From: Stachybotrys elegans
Taxonomy: Eukaryota; Ascomycota; Sordariomycetes; Hypocreales; Stachybotryaceae
Direction: 5' to 3'
NCBI GenBank assembly: GCA_020746835.1
Contig: JAGPNK010000009.1
Span: 372,001 to 436,000 of the forward strand
DNA: 64,000 nt
Shown here: in pieces, positions 21,965 to 34,014 of the stretch
How positions within the stretch are numbered: position 1 is the first letter of the stretch
How the letters are laid out: each line of letters begins with the position of its first letter
The notes under the pieces: model-generated
The model's input: only the letters and a program-made list of their open reading frames with translations
Database searches by the model: none
Told to the model about the DNA's origin: nothing
Position numbers and translations under genes: made by a program

Positions 21965-24281
21965 ATGACTTCGACCCCGCCACTTTCCACGACCGACGGT
22001 GAAGACCGAAGAATCAGACGCAATGTGGCTTGCGTCAACTGCCGCAACTCCAAAGTAAGCCAACCAATGAAAGGTGGTTCATTATGACGTTGCCATTTCG
22101 AGCCAGATCCAAGTTGACGCGATGAAAACAACTGTAGGTCCGGTGTAAAGCTAGCAATGTCTATGGCCAGGCCTGTCAACGCTGTGCCAAGCTGTCTATA
22201 TCATGTGTTGTAGATAAAAGCCACAAACGGGTTACCAGACGAAGGTGCGCCGTCCCATCCATACCGAGAGACCTTCCATTGTATCTCGCATCTCATCAGA
22301 GCATCATTGCCTCGCCAAGAATCTACCCGTCACTTGTGCTCACCACCTCCACTCGACGTGTTATAGTAAGCTCGAGCAGCTGGAGCAGGAGCTCAAGAGC
22401 ATCAAGCAGGTCGTCGAGAGCGGCGTGCCCGAAGACACATCCAAACGCACGCCCACGAGCCCCCTGCGCAGTAGCATCGCCGCCGCCAGCTATCTCGGCC
22501 CGGTTGTGCTCGACGCAGTACCCCGGCCGCCAACGCCTTCTGCCGAGCCTCCCGCCAGCTTACCGCTGCCGGAGGCGACAAGGGCGCCCTCTTCGGCCAA
22601 AGGTCGAGCGTCGCCGCGCTCCTTTGACAACCAGGTAGTAAGCGGCGAGGACGTCGAGTGGTATTTTGAAAAGTGAGCTGATCCCTCCCATGGCCGGCCT
22701 AGAAGCATCAGTCACTAAATCGTCTGCCAGGTTCTTCACTCTGTACCACCCTTTTGTCCCCATCCTCCGTCTTAGAGACCCCGATGAATGCTATGAGTCC
22801 GACGCCACGCTCTTCTGGACCATCATCTACGTTGCGTGCCGGCGATTCGCCAAAGATGGCGTCTTCTTCAACGCGCTCGTCAGCCATGTGGGCAAAGAGA
22901 TATGGGCCAGCGTACCGCGAGCCAGCCTAGCCCTCGAGTCGATACACGCCATTCTCCTCGCCTGCACCTGGCCGCTGCCGACGAACCGCTTCCTCAATGA
23001 CCCGACCAATACCCTCGCCGGCGTCGCCGTGAATGCCTGCCTGACGTTCGGCTTCCATATGGGCCCGGGGCCCCGTTCGCAGTTCCTCGTCGGTCCTCGG
23101 GTGCAGGCCCGGCTGACAGACGAGGAAGCCATGTCCACGTGGGCGCTGTGCTGCGTTATTGCTCAAAGGTTTGTTCTGCTTGTCAGGTACTCCCGGGATA
23201 GTTGGAGATGCCATGCTGAACATCGTGGCAGGGCTGCAACCGGTGCTGGGCTTCCAGCGCCGTCTATACAACTCAGCAATGTGCCATGCAAAAAGGTGCT
23301 GGACTCCACGAAATGGAAGGACCTTCTGTTCATGCTCGATGTTCAGATGTATATCAACAAAACACAGGCGAATGCTCATGCACAGATGCTCGCGCAAGGC
23401 GGTATCGCCAGCCACTCTGTCCAGCAATGGGACGAGGAATTCGATAGTTTCCGACCTTTTCTCCCCCGCCAAGACACAGGTACTCCCTCATCCTCTCATC
23501 ATCTTCCCACAGGTATCCATTGACATTCCCTTTGCTATAGACCTCTGCTATTTTGTCGAACTCGCCTCCAAGCTAGAAGTCCAAGCCTACTACTTCTGCA
23601 CTCCCCCCTCCTCATCCCCCAACATGGACGCCCACCTCGCCACCTCCAAGGCATTCGTCACCGCGCGCTCCCTCATCTGCCACGCCCTCGATCTCGAGAA
23701 GCGCGCCAAGTTCATGGCCCACGGGCCCTTCTGGGTCTTTCGCGGCGTCCTCGACGCCTCCTGCATGCTGCTCTGGATCCTGCACTCGACGCTGGCGCCC
23801 GACACGGCCGCGCACGAGGCGGATACCCTCGCGCAGCAGGGCTCCCGCGCCGTCAAGCTCTGCTCCATCCGCGAGGGCGACTTGCCGCACCGCGCTGCCA
23901 TCATCTTGGAGACGTACTGGTCTGTTAGGCACCTTCTACCCAAGGTTGAAGGCCCCCCTCTGGCGTGGTCGAGTCGGCTTGGTGCACCCACCACCTTCAG
24001 TGCTCTCCGTCACTTCAAGGCGCGTATTGAAGAGGCCAAGAACAACAGCAACGGGCTCGAAACTCGCCGTAAGCACACCCACTCGCTTGGAGAATCGCAA
24101 CATATGCTGACGAAACTTGCTGAGCATAGCACCGCCTATGGTGGAGAGTGTTCCAGGCAACGGGTTGGCACTCAACCATGCTCCAAACCCAGCCATTGAT
24201 ATTTTTCAAGACATTGACTGGTCCATGTTTGCAAGCGATTTTGATTGGGTCTACGACGAGAACTTTGTTTTGAGCACATGA
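21965..24281 (+). CDS. Zn2Cys6 transcription factor (War1/Leu3 type)
   Basis: Fungal nuclear regulator. Seven exons inferred: 21965-22054, 22138-22244, 22367-22672, 22731-23168, 23232-23479, 23541-24068 and 24130-24281; all junctions keep frame (622 aa). The six zinc ligands are C23, C26, C33, C43, C46 and C53, in the pattern C-x2-C-x6-C-x9-C-x2-C-x6-C. The first intron splits the cluster after NSK. The linker VTRRSK leads straight into a dimerisation coiled coil (LEQLEQELKSIKQ). A fungal-specific regulatory domain follows (YHPFVPILR onward, with FWTIIYVACRRF). The C-terminus is acidic and aromatic (DIFQDIDWSMF), typical of activation domains. The linker and coil spacing resemble War1/Leu3-like factors; the target pathway is unknown. 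It converges on the Hsp98 gene with about 200 nt between stops. Confidence 0.88.
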
Positions 24282-24485
24282 TATCATTTCTACTTCACTT
24301 GTTTTTGCATAAGAGGTTTGGAACGGAGTAATGTGAAACTTTCACTTGTTCATTTATTTGCCTAAAAACATTAACCCTAAGATGTAGCAATAGCGGCTGT
24401 TGAAATTTGAATTCTGCCGCCTCCCTGAACGCCAGCTCAATCATAACTCATCGAATCATTCGTCTGACCGTCCACCAACATCGAC

Positions 24486-27266
24486 TTAGTCATAGAAATC
24501 GGCATCCATTGTCTCCCCAGCAATCTCATCCACAGCATCGTCTGAGTCGTCGTCGAGCATGTCTGCATCTTCAATCTCACTATCTGTGTGGTTGTCCAAG
24601 ACCACAATCCTGCCGTCGATAAGTTCGACTCGGGCAGTCTCTCCGTCACGAATACTGTTCCGGAGGATGAGGATTGCCAGCTTGTTAAGCACCTCCTTCT
24701 CAATAAGGCGAGCCAAAGGTCGAGCACCGTAAGCAGGCGAGTATCCAGAATTGCCCAGGTAGTCCTTGGCCTCTTCTGATACGTCGATGTGAATCTTGCG
24801 CCCATTGTCCTCGAGCCGTTTCTGGATTTCGGTGATGCGCAGGTCCACAATCTTGCGGATCTCCTTGCGTGTGAGACGGTTGAAGATGACCACAGAGTTG
24901 ATTCGGTTGAGGAACTCGGGAAGGAAGTAGTTGCGTAGAGCGTTCATGACGAGTTCGCGGGTAGATGAGTCAATTCGGCCTTCCTTTGCACCTGGACGGG
25001 TGAGGTATTCTGCACCCAGGTTGGATGTCATGACAACGATGCAGTTCTTTGCGTCCACGACTCTGCCTTGGCCATCCGTGATTCGGCCATCGTCCATCAG
25101 CTGAAGAAGAACAGTGAGGACTTCCTTGGCAGCCTTCTCAACCTCGTCGAAAAGGAGAATGGAGAATGGCTTGCGCCTGAGAGCCTCCGTCAGCTGACCA
25201 CCTGCATCGTGGCCAACGTAGCCTGGGGGCGCACCAATCATGCGGCTAAGGGCATGACGCTCTTGGTACTCAGACATATCGAAACGGATCATGGACTTGG
25301 GGTCGTCGAAGAGGAATTCAGCCAGGGCCTTGGTAAGTAGCGTTTTACCAGTACCCGATGGACCGCAGAAGAGGAAGCTGGGTGGCTGGTTGGGGTTGCT
25401 GAGACCGGAGCGCTGGAGTCGGATGGCGTTGGCCACAGATTGAACAGCTTCTTTTTGGCCAACGACCAGCTTGCCCAGGACCTTCTCCATGTTGATGAGC
25501 TTCTCCTTCTCGGTTGTACGCAGACGAGTGACTGGGATGCCGGTCCATCGAGCGACAATCTCGTTGATGTGGTCAGCTGTGACAATGTCTGTGATCATGG
25601 CGGCGCCCATATCAGCACCAGTCGCGTTGAGTGCTGCATCGGCGGCAGCCTTCTTGGCTTCAAGCTCCTTGATGTTGGCTTCCATGTCGGGAATTGCACC
25701 GTACTTGAGGTCGGCAGCCTTGGCGTGGTCGCCCATGTTCATTGCGTCTTCGAGTCGCTTCTCGAGATCATCGAGCTTCAACTTGGCTTGGTGAATCTCT
25801 TCACCTCGCTTGATCTCGTTCTGGTATTTTTCTCGGAGAGGTTGCAGCTCCTCCTCGACATTCTTCGCGTCCTTCCTGGCCTGCTGAAGACGTGTGCGAG
25901 AGGCTTCGTCGTGCTCCTTCTCCAAGGCAGCAATCTCAATCATGAGCTGTCTAAGCTTGCGCTCCAGCGAGTCGATGATTTCGGGTTGAGATTCTCGGGC
26001 CACTCTCACGGCTGCGGCAGCCTCATCCACGAGGTCAATGGCCGAGTCGGGCATGCGCCTTGAGGTAAGATAGCGCGCAGCCAAGTTGGCAGCTGCCACC
26101 AGGGCACTGTCAAGAATGGTGACACGGTGGTGTCTGTCGTACTTTTCCTTCAGACCTCGAAGAATGGAGATGGTCTCGGTGATGGTTGGCTCCTTGACCA
26201 TGACTTGCTGGAATCGACGCTCGAAAGCAGCATCCTTCTCCACGTATTTCCGGTACTCTGCAAGTGTCGTCGCACCGATGCAGTGCAGCTGTCCACGAGC
26301 AAGCATGGGCTTCAAAAGATTGGCAGCATCCATGCCACCCTCGCCCGACGAGCCAGCGCCCATCAAGAGGTGAATCTCATCCACAAAAAGGACAATCATG
26401 TCCTTTGACTCTGTAATCTCCTTCAAAACACCCTTCATCCGCTCCTCGAACTCTCCACGGTACTTGCTGCCGGCAACAAGTGCTCCCACGTCGAGTGACA
26501 GCAGTCGGCAGTTCTTGAGGTTGTCGGGAACATCCCGGTTGACAATACGTTGCGCCAACCCCTCGACAACAGTAGTCTTTCCAACACCAGGTTCACCAAT
26601 GAGGACCGGGTTGTTCTTTGTTCGTCGGGACAGGATTCGCACAACTCTGCGAATCTCCTCTTCTCTGCCAATGACGGGGTCGATTTTCTTGTCCCGGGCC
26701 ATGGCAGTCATGTCGATGGTGAACTTGGCAAGATTCTCATTTTCCTGCTCAGTATCGGCGGTTTTGGAGTCAACTCGCTTGGTACCACGGATGGCCTGGA
26801 CTGCCTCTGTGACAAGCTTGGGTTTGGGAATGTTGGCCTCTCTCAGTGCGGTCTGTATGTTGGTGTCCTCGGTGAGTGCCGTGATGAGATGGTCGACGCC
26901 GATATAGGAATCCTTCTGGACTTTCTGGAGCTCCATTGCCTTACGCAGGACTGCGTGAAAGTTGGGTGCGAGTGAGACTTGCTCGGGTGGCGGATCCTGG
27001 CTGGGGAGGCGGACGAGCGCTTTCTTGAGAGCCCGGTCAAAGAGCTGAGGGTCGCCGCGAGCCCGCTCAACGACTTGTCGGAAGAGAGTGTGAGTTTGGT
27101 TGCCAGCCCCATTCTGCTGGTCCTTGGACTGGTCCGGTGGCGGGTCGAGTAGAGATACTGCGAGGTGTACGGGGAGAAGCTGGGAGTGTCCATACTGCTC
27201 AGCGAGAGCCATGGCGTCCTCCACGGCCTTCTGTGCCCGATCTGTGAAATCCATGCGCGCGGTCAT
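24486..27266 (-). CDS. HSP104: Hsp98/Hsp104 (ClpB-type) protein disaggregase
   Basis: Hexameric AAA+ ATPase that extracts polypeptides from aggregates together with Hsp70/Hsp40 and gives thermotolerance. Intronless, 926 aa, the normal length. An N-terminal Clp_N repeat domain (about 1-160) is followed by AAA-1 with Walker A GEPGVGKT (residues 224-231) and Walker [10 protein letters not shown] coiled-coil middle domain rich in Glu/Lys comes next. AAA-2 has Walker A GPSGTGKT and Walker [11 protein letters not shown], and a ClpB D2-small domain closes the fold. There is no mitochondrial presequence and the tail is acidic, which fits the cytosolic/nuclear Hsp104 form rather than mitochondrial Hsp78. 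The start MTARMDF matches the usual N-terminus of the family in filamentous fungi. A TATATA lies 89 nt upstream of the ATG, and a degenerate heat-shock-element array lies about 330 nt upstream. Confidence 0.97.
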   Translation of the reverse strand: MTARMDFTDRAQKAVEDAMALAEQYGHSQLLPVHLAVSLLDPPPDQSKDQQNGAGNQTHTLFRQVVERARGDPQLFDRALKKALVRLPSQDPPPEQVSLAPNFHAVLRKAMELQKVQKDSYIGVDHLITALTEDTNIQTALREANIPKPKLVTEAVQAIRGTKRVDSKTADTEQENENLAKFTIDMTAMARDKKIDPVIGREEEIRRVVRILSRRTKNNPVLIGEPGVGKTTVVEGLAQRIVNRDVPDNLKNCRLLSLDVGALVAGSKYRGEFEERMKGVLKEITESKDMIVLFVDEIHLLMGAGSSGEGGMDAANLLKPMLARGQLHCIGATTLAEYRKYVEKDAAFERRFQQVMVKEPTITETISILRGLKEKYDRHHRVTILDSALVAAANLAARYLTSRRMPDSAIDLVDEAAAAVRVARESQPEIIDSLERKLRQLMIEIAALEKEHDEASRTRLQQARKDAKNVEEELQPLREKYQNEIKRGEEIHQAKLKLDDLEKRLEDAMNMGDHAKAADLKYGAIPDMEANIKELEAKKAAADAALNATGADMGAAMITDIVTADHINEIVARWTGIPVTRLRTTEKEKLINMEKVLGKLVVGQKEAVQSVANAIRLQRSGLSNPNQPPSFLFCGPSGTGKTLLTKALAEFLFDDPKSMIRFDMSEYQERHALSRMIGAPPGYVGHDAGGQLTEALRRKPFSILLFDEVEKAAKEVLTVLLQLMDDGRITDGQGRVVDAKNCIVVMTSNLGAEYLTRPGAKEGRIDSSTRELVMNALRNYFLPEFLNRINSVVIFNRLTRKEIRKIVDLRITEIQKRLEDNGRKIHIDVSEEAKDYLGNSGYSPAYGARPLARLIEKEVLNKLAILILRNSIRDGETARVELIDGRIVVLDNHTDSEIEDADMLDDDSDDAVDEIAGETMDADFYD

Positions 27267-27832
27267 GGTAACGGTGTTGCCTCAGAAGGGCTTGTGTTGA
27301 AGAGAATAATATTAGAGAAGATCGTATGATGCGTGAGGTTGAAGACTCGGTCTGTATATAAGGTGTCAATGCTTCGGGTCGTATCACCCTTGGGTGTCAG
27401 CGGGGTTATATGTATTAATGTGTTTCGACTAATGACGAAAAGAAGAGAGTTGTATGAACAAGGTGTGACGTGAGCATGAATTTATCGTCGCATGCCAGTG
27501 GATCCTGCAGTTCTGGCAGGAAGTAACTAGATGAAAGTGGTACGAGCAAGAAGTTGCTGGGCAGTGGGAGCTGATTCTTGTGACTGCTTCCAAGCTTGGA
27601 GAACCTGCCAGAAGCCTGTCGACAGCCCGTGATGTCACTAGAAAGAGCTCAGTTCCCCGTTTTTATGTGGATGCCGGATTCCCGAAAAGGCTACGATTTC
27701 ACGACACATGACGAAGCACGTGATACGTATCTTTATCTTATCGGCCAGAGTCGAATTGGGGCACGTGATTTCGCGATACCAATGGGATTTTTCGCTACAG
27801 TAACTCCTGGAAGGTGTACATCATCGACCATC
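27267..27832. promoter_or_regulatory. Shared divergent promoter HSP104 / MHR1
   Basis: 566 nt separate the start codons of the disaggregase gene (minus) and the mitochondrial ribosomal gene (plus). TATATA at 27355-27360 suits the minus-strand gene. A candidate heat-shock element lies at 27591-27618, in the half nearer MHR1. Whether the two genes are co-regulated cannot be read from sequence. Confidence 0.6.
27591..27618. promoter_or_regulatory. Candidate degenerate heat-shock element
   Basis: Alternating 5-nt units in HSF register: CAA-gc-TTG-ga-GAA-cc-TGC-ca-GAA-gc-CTG. Two units are perfect GAA; the others match GAA or TTC at two of three bases. This is a weak match, made more plausible by its position upstream of an Hsp104 gene. 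Confidence 0.35.
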
Positions 27833-28673
27833 ATGGCAGCACCAGGGTTTCGGGTAGGGCAGCTGCCCGGCCTTGCGCGCGCGATTTCACGAAATGGACA
27901 GGCTCATTCCATTACTCAATACCGTCACAAGTCATCGTCGGCGTCGTCCGACCAGGGCGCCAACATCTGGGTCTTTACTCACAGAACAACCCAGCAGACC
28001 ATCTACACCCTCAGAGAAAAGCTTGATGTAGGCGATTGGGTTGCAATTCTGGGAGGTTTGGCTGGAGCTGACAGGTTTCCAGGGATTCCACGACCTGAAG
28101 CAGCTCCCCTTTAACGGCAAAAAGTCGAAGCCATCAAAAATCCGAAAAGACTACTGGTACCCCATGGCCAGAATTGATTTCCCCAAGGACAAGGCCGTCG
28201 TTGGGCGCAGCGTCTTCCAGAAGCTCCGAGAGCTGAAGCATCTGCATGAAGTCTCCTGGCCCGAAACACTCAAGTTCAAAACACCCGATCAGTTCACAGA
28301 CGATGACAAGAAGAAGATCAAGGAGTGGAAGGAGCAGGGCAAGGATTACCGACCCATTCGAAGCAAAAAGGAGCTTGGCAAGGCTCTCAACGCACAGAAG
28401 CCCAACACAATTGCCGATATGGCCGCCATCCTCAAGGGTGACGGAGCAGGAAACCTGATGCGACTTGGGCAATCGAAGAAGCAGGGCGAAGCAGAGGAGG
28501 CGCAGGAGATTCCAGAGGTGGTCGTCAATTGGGCCAACGACTACGACAAGGAGTATGCCATGGAATGGTCGCCCAACGTCAAGCACGGGCGACTCGAGAA
28601 CCCTCGGGATCAGCTCTTGAAGCCACGGCCACAAGCGGGGGAGCCTGCTGAGGCAAGCAAGGACGCTGCCTAA
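27833..28673 (+). CDS. MHR1: Mitochondrial large-subunit ribosomal protein mL67 (Mhr1)
   Basis: In yeast, Mhr1 is both a large mitoribosome subunit protein (mL67) and a factor in mitochondrial DNA recombination. Two exons: 27833-28027 and 28083-28673 (261 aa); the 55-nt intron has a GCTGAC branch site and joins REKLD to GFHDLKQL in phase 0. The N-terminus MAAPGFRVGQLPGLARAISR is basic and lacks acidic residues, as expected of a mitochondrial presequence. The conserved core follows: IWVFTHRTTQQTIYTL, FNGKKSKPSKIRKDYWYPM, then the VGRSVFQKLRELKHLHE helix. The C-terminal third is charged, with a Glu-rich stretch and a low-complexity end. The start at 27833 is preferred over upstream in-frame codons because it begins the presequence. 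It diverges from HSP104 and converges on the sulfotransferase-like gene. Confidence 0.87.
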
Positions 28674-29059
28674 GCCTGGTGCAGTTTTCACTGCACGGTG
28701 CCCTGAATCGAGCATGGCTTGGTCCGTCAGCAAGAAGGCTAACAGCGGGACTTGGCCGGCAGCGTTGAGCTTTTCGGAATGAGGAAACCATGACAGGCTG
28801 TACAGTGGGCTCTCTGCTTGTATGAGAAGTCCCACGTCACTTTGTCACTATTATGAATCAAAGTTTGGAGATTGTGGAATAAGCTGGTGGCGAAGCCACG
28901 TGTATAAATATATATAAACTCATGCAACGAGTTATCAGCTAGCGGTTTGAGGTTGTACCATAGTGTACTTATACTGCACATCTGAAGGATATCTCGATTT
29001 CGTATTGTCATTTATGATTATGCGCTAAACATGGTGAACAAGAAACTAGCAGCCCCTGC
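28674..29059. other. Convergent 3' flanks of MHR1 and the sulfotransferase-like gene
   Basis: 386 nt between two stop codons. AT-rich around 28890-29030 (TATATATAAACT at about 28908), consistent with 3' UTR and polyadenylation sequence. No coding frame seen. Confidence 0.6.
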
Positions 29060-30339
29060 TCATACCTTGATGCAGAACTGCTTCAAGTACTCGTAGTGGG
29101 GGATATTTGCATCCACGGTTGCACGGATGACTTTCTGGCCTTCAGGTCCATACTTCTTGAGCCACTCCTCGTTCTCAGCCTGGTCTGAAGTTTGTTTCTG
29201 ATGGTTTCATTAGCGAGGCTGAGGGCTAGGGAACAAGGTAAAATCGTACCTGAGCATGGGTTCGGGCGCGGAGACAGTCACTCTTGATGGCGTCATCGTG
29301 GAAACCGGTCCACTTCTCAAAGAGCCTCCTCGCATGCTCCTGGTCGGATTCGTTCCAGACAAGCATGCCGGGGTCAAAATCCAGGCCGACGCGAGAGCAG
29401 AAGGTTCGGATCGTCTCCTCGGGCTTGTCGAGGAGATCATCCGCATCTACGACGGTGAGATGCCTGCGATCAACAATTTCCTCCTCAATGAGGAAGTCGA
29501 AGAGGCGCACCAGCTCTTCGTAGCCAGCCTCGTTGGGCATGAAGTGGTCGAAGCCGGTGACGTCACTCAGCGGCGGAATGGTGCAGCGGTAGTATGAAGG
29601 AATTGACCGCCGAGGATGTCGGATCAAGAAGGTGAAGTTGAACTTCTTGAGAAGATCAAGCGGGAGCCTAGTTGGGTTGTTGGCCTCCTCGGGTCCGAGT
29701 GATGGTGCCACGTCGGTGGGCTTTCCATCGGGGCGGAATAGATACTGGGCCATGTCCTTGATGAAGACCCGTTTGCCCTATTTTTTGCGTAAGACTCGGT
29801 TCCTTGTGGCGGATTCTCAAAGGACTCTTGATTCGGTCGAGGAGGGTAACATGACGGGGTAAATCATGGCAGAGTTGAAAGATTCGTCACTGAAAAGAGA
29901 GTGACATCTCAACAACTCTGGGGGACTGATGGGGGAAGCTGAGAGGAGCCGAAATATACTATGAGACATTGCCCACTTGGGCCAGTCTTCAAGTACAAGT
30001 AGTAGCAAGGCGATGCAAAGGGGCAAAGCGAACCTCTTTTCCGGCATCTTCGATCTGCTGAACGACATCACGGTAGGTAATGTTTGAGAAGCCGCTGGCC
30101 TCTCGGGCAGCCGCGTCGTCAGCGAAGCGCTCGCTCAAGCGCTCCGGGCCATAGTAGAATGCATCACCAAAGGGCTCGTGGATATTATGCATCTCATGGC
30201 GGCGGGTCATGAAGACCTGGAAGGTTGGTTTGTTAGAAGCAGCACAAGACTCGAGGGTGAGAAGACGACAACTTACCCTCTCAAAGGCCGTGGAACAGGC
30301 ACGAGGGTGAGTAGCTGTGAAAATAGGACGGGGAGCCAT
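29060..30339 (-). CDS. Sulfotransferase-like P-loop protein
   Basis: Four exons inferred: 30339-30277, 30216-30034, 29777-29250 and 29197-29060 (303 aa). The N-terminal THPRACSTAFER matches the 5'-phosphosulfate-binding loop of sulfotransferase-fold proteins (basic residue plus Ser/Thr after the first strand). FNFTFLIRHPRRSIPSYYR matches the second PAPS-binding region (RxPxxxxxS). These motifs support sulfotransferase-like folding, but substrate and activity are unknown, and many fungal members are uncharacterised. The second intron is long for this locus (256 nt) and uses a GTTCGC donor, chosen because it joins DAGKE to GKRVFIKDM in frame. The stop follows a GTATGA that also looks like a splice donor (ATCAAG/GTATGAG), so a further 3' exon is possible. 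Confidence 0.78.
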
Positions 30340-31669
30340 TGTGAATGATAGGTCTGTGCAAGTATGTGTGTATGAGAGGTGATGCGAGGTATGCGAGGTA
30401 TGCGATGAAGAGAAGGCGGATAGCAGTGGTTTATGAAGAGGAAAGGATGGGAATGGTGCAATATCACGGGAGCCGTTTGCCTGCCGGGACAGCTCGAGGG
30501 CGAGGTATCCATGTTTATATACGGATACAGAGATTCTCGCTTCGTCGCTCACACATGCACATCCCACCCAAAGTGGCTACAGGTTGAGAGGCGGCGTCCA
30601 ACAGTTTTACGGCTACCCCCCCCTTCCAAGAGGTGGCTGACCATTCCAGCGTGGGGGGGTCCAGGGAAGACAAAAGAGGGTTGGGGGCGTACCCTGTTTT
30701 TCTTGTGTGCATGCGTCAAGACGGGAAGAGTTTCAACGGGGAAGAGATGAGAAAAAACTTCATGCCACAAGCGTGATGTGATGTTGTTAATTGGCCGCCA
30801 ACAAGTCGTCCCGGCGCAATTGTCGTCACCGCGGCCCAGGGCCACCGGGGTGGACCAATTGATCTCCACGGCCCCCTCCATACATCCCTCAGAAGACCCC
30901 GCTATGCAAGCCACGGCCCCGATCCAAGCCTCTCTTATCAAGGAATACGGCCTTGGTGCGAACCGCAACAAACAGGAATGGATGATCTTACCTTGATGTG
31001 GGACGGCTTCGGGTTGCTAAACGTAACTCTACCGGCAACATGTGCCTCACACGCTTCGACAGTCCGGCCCATGCCGATGGCCCGAGCCAGAGTTTTCCTC
31101 CATTCCTCCGTTGCTGGTACCTCGATCGATACACCGACGGCGCGAAAACCTCCCATGAGCTGCATGCCCAAGCCTTCTTCTTCCGAGGGGCCCCACGCCG
31201 ACGAAGCGGGAGAGGGGCAATCCCGGCGGCGAAACAGGCGATGATCCAGCCTTATGAAGAGGACCACGCCGACTTCCCGTTTTCCGACCTGATTAGACGA
31301 TGGAATTTGCTAATGCTCGGCTTGTCCGTAGGTTTGAGGCTGTCGACGGACATTGGTATGCTCCCGGAGATGCTCTCATTGACTCTTTTGCATGGATATC
31401 TTGTTCGCCCCGTCTTATAATGGTTCGACATTGCCGATTGGATCCAGCTGCTCCGTAAATAACTGGAGGCCAAGGCCCTATAGGGTCGGATCTGGAGGCT
31501 ATGCGTCCTTCCCATCCTTGAATGGCCCCCCTCCCCTCCCCTCCCAATTGCTGCAATAGCTGCGGAGCAAAACAGCCCCTCTCTCAAGCTTCAAGGCTGC
31601 TCAATGATTCACTGATCGCTGATCGCCGTCCCTGAGCCATTGGCTTCGATGAGGGGCGCTTGACTCCAG
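30340..31669. other. Intergenic, no gene seen
   Basis: 1.3 kb upstream of the sulfotransferase-like gene and downstream of prephenate dehydratase. Open frames on both strands are short and look random. TATGCGAGGTATGCGAG direct repeats lie near 30385-30405, in the likely leader of the sulfotransferase-like gene. Confidence 0.55.
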
Positions 31670-32767
31670 CTACCTGAACCTCTTCCAGCTCCCGAGCCAT
31701 CTCCAGCTCTCCGCGACCTGGCTGATTCTATTTAGGGCACCACCAACTCTGCCATCCGGATCATCGTGCCTGTGGCCCTCGAACTCTATAAAGAATATGT
31801 ACTGGAACGGCGCCAGGAGGCTAGGCCGGCTGTTGATGCTAGTTAGGTTTAGGTTAAACTCTCGGAAGCAGCTGAGCACATCTGCAAGAGCTCCTGGCGA
31901 GCTGTGTGGCACCGTGAACGAGACCATGGACTTGCTTCCGGCCTCGGCCAGAGCCTTCCTTACGAGAGCCCAGTCGTCGGGGATGGAAGGATTCGTTCCA
32001 ATGATGAGGAATCGTGTCTTGTTGTCGTCGCGGTCCTCAATTGACCGCCCAAGGACGCTCAACCCGTGGACACTGGCGGCAAGCTCGCTTGATATGGCCG
32101 CCCATGTTCCCGTGGTGTCGTGGCTGACAATCTCGGCTGCTTTGCTCGTCGAGCTGACCTCGAAGATTTCCACGCCCTTGAGGTATGTCGAGATGAAGTG
32201 GTTGCACTGTCCGAAGGCTTGTGGGTGGGAATAGAGTCTCTGTATGTGCTTGAGACTTCCCACGGGCTGAGCCCTGGGTTTTGAAGGTCTCGGGTCCGAT
32301 GCGGTGGGCGTACGGACGCCGGAACCGTCCCCTTCCTCCTCCAGCTGCATGTGCCTGTGCCCTACCAGGCAGTGGTGCACGTCGACATATGTCTCTCCGT
32401 CCACGGTGATGTCCGGGTATAGACCTTCGCGGTCAGCTAAGAGATCGAGGGTAAACACCACGGATCCATTGGTTGAATTCTCAAAGGGCACCACGCCTGC
32501 CGAGACTTGCCCATCCTGGACCTGGTCAAACACGTCTATTTCCGTGTCAGCACATTCCTGCTTCAGCATCGTGTTCATCCGGACTCACCGTCTATCGTCA
32601 CCACCGGTCGAAAGTCCCACTCGTCCTCCGAGAAGACTTGACGAGTTGCCTAATGCAATGTCAATACTCACCCAGATGTGTCCTGGTACATCAGGGGGGC
32701 ATACCTGATGCGTGTATGACGCGACAGGGCCGAGGAAGCTAACAGACCGTTTCCCCGGGGCCGCCAT
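31670..32767 (-). CDS. PHA2: Prephenate dehydratase with ACT domain
   Basis: Converts prephenate to phenylpyruvate in phenylalanine biosynthesis (cytosol). Three exons: 32767-32705, 32649-32589 and 32535-31670 (329 aa); introns are 55 and 53 nt. The N-terminus has the expected VSFLGPVASYTHQ. The catalytic domain shows VPFENSTNGSV, YSHPQAFGQC and the catalytic Thr in DNKTRFLIIG. A C-terminal ACT domain follows (SMVSFTVPHSSPGALADVL...), which in this family binds phenylalanine for feedback inhibition; the usual ESRPS signature reads NSRPS here. Between HHCLVGHR and YSHPQAF there is an extra charged, Pro-rich insertion (EEEGDGSGVRTPTASDPRPS), common as a linker in fungal versions. No chorismate mutase domain, so it is monofunctional. 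Confidence 0.95.
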
Positions 32768-33702
32768 CCTGTGGAAACTGGGGACGGGAGCGGCGCAGAT
32801 TCTCTGAGGTCAGGGTTATGTCCCACGACTCTATCACGGTACCTCCGATGCTGCGGCACGGGCGGGTGGAGGGTTTTGCCGAGCTTCACAGTATCGGTGA
32901 ATCGTGATACTGTGAGACAATTGGGTGTTGCTCGGGCAGTCGCGGCACAGCTCTTCACTTTGGGTTCCCATGTAGGGAGAACGTGAGGTCTTAGCATTTT
33001 GCCACTACCTTTGGCGGTGGGAACGTTAAGGGCTGACGGCGAGTCAGTGCCGACTTCGGTGTTGCTAATGGTGCATTGTGGATCAGCCTACCCTGGATGG
33101 CTTTGTTTATTTCATTGCATTTTCCAGTGTGATATCTCATCTGCAAGTTGATGCATGATGCGTTTGGGCGTGTGGTTTTTTTTCTTCTTCTTTTCTTCTT
33201 TTCTTTCTTTTTCTCGAGGCAATGAAATTGCGGTTGTCCTGGGATGTTGGTTGCATGAGCCTCGGGCTCTGGATGTTACATTATTATCCCAAAGTAGATA
33301 CGAGGCTGTAGGCGAGACCATCCCCCGATCACCACCACCAAGTGGCCGGTCACGGTAGAGCTATATAGCTAACAAAGCTTCACGTGTCATGAGATCAAGC
33401 ACATCCACGTGCTCTGACCCGTTATTTCTATCCGATGCCCAATCCATGACGTGCGCTAGCGGTCAAGAAACGCGAGGTGAGGTGGGCGGTTAATCATGAA
33501 AGTCGAGCTTGTCAAGAAGGCTTGGTGATCGGCTACCCGAAACTACAAGCCGTGGAGAACCCTGCGTCACCATGTCCCTAGGATCGTCATGGTGCAAACT
33601 TGGTTGACTCTCATGTAATTTTACCGTATTCATGGGAGTATAAGCGGTGGGGTTGCTGGAATGGCGTTCCTGAAATAGAGCAAATCCTCACGCTTAAATA
33701 TA

Positions 33703-33900
33703 TCAAATAGACCGAACCGTCTGAACACGCTGCTGGAGGAGCTTAGCCACGTTGATGACGATGGGATCTTCATTGCCAACCCAAGCGTTTGATCTTTTAA
33801 TAAGATATGACAGGAACGGCTCCGAGACTAGGGACTGGGTCGGCCCATCAAACATTGCGAAACCAGCAGAGGATGATCTGATGGTGTGAACCAACAACAT
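33703..33900 (-). CDS. Possible small ORF, unknown
   Basis: 65 codons from ATG (MLLVHTIRSSSAGF...) to TGA. The translation has balanced composition with alternating hydrophobic and charged residues and no low complexity, unlike other random frames nearby. No domain is recognised and no splice extension was found. It could be an exon remnant of a lost gene or chance. Low confidence. Confidence 0.18.
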   Translation of the reverse strand: MLLVHTIRSSSAGFAMFDGPTQSLVSEPFLSYLIKRSNAWVGNEDPIVINVAKLLQQRVQTVRSI

Positions 33901-33987
33901 GACATGCGGTCAGAGGCTTCGCAGGTGGAGGGAAAAGTGCATAGGGACCCCTGTCAACGACTTGGCGACCGTTGCGACGAGAGAGGA

Positions 33988-34014
33988 GTGAATGCCATGA
34001 ATGCCGTGAATGCG
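33988..34014. repeat. Three 9-nt direct repeats (RTGAATGCS)
   Basis: GTGAATGCC, ATGAATGCC and GTGAATGCG in tandem; non-coding. Confidence 0.8.
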
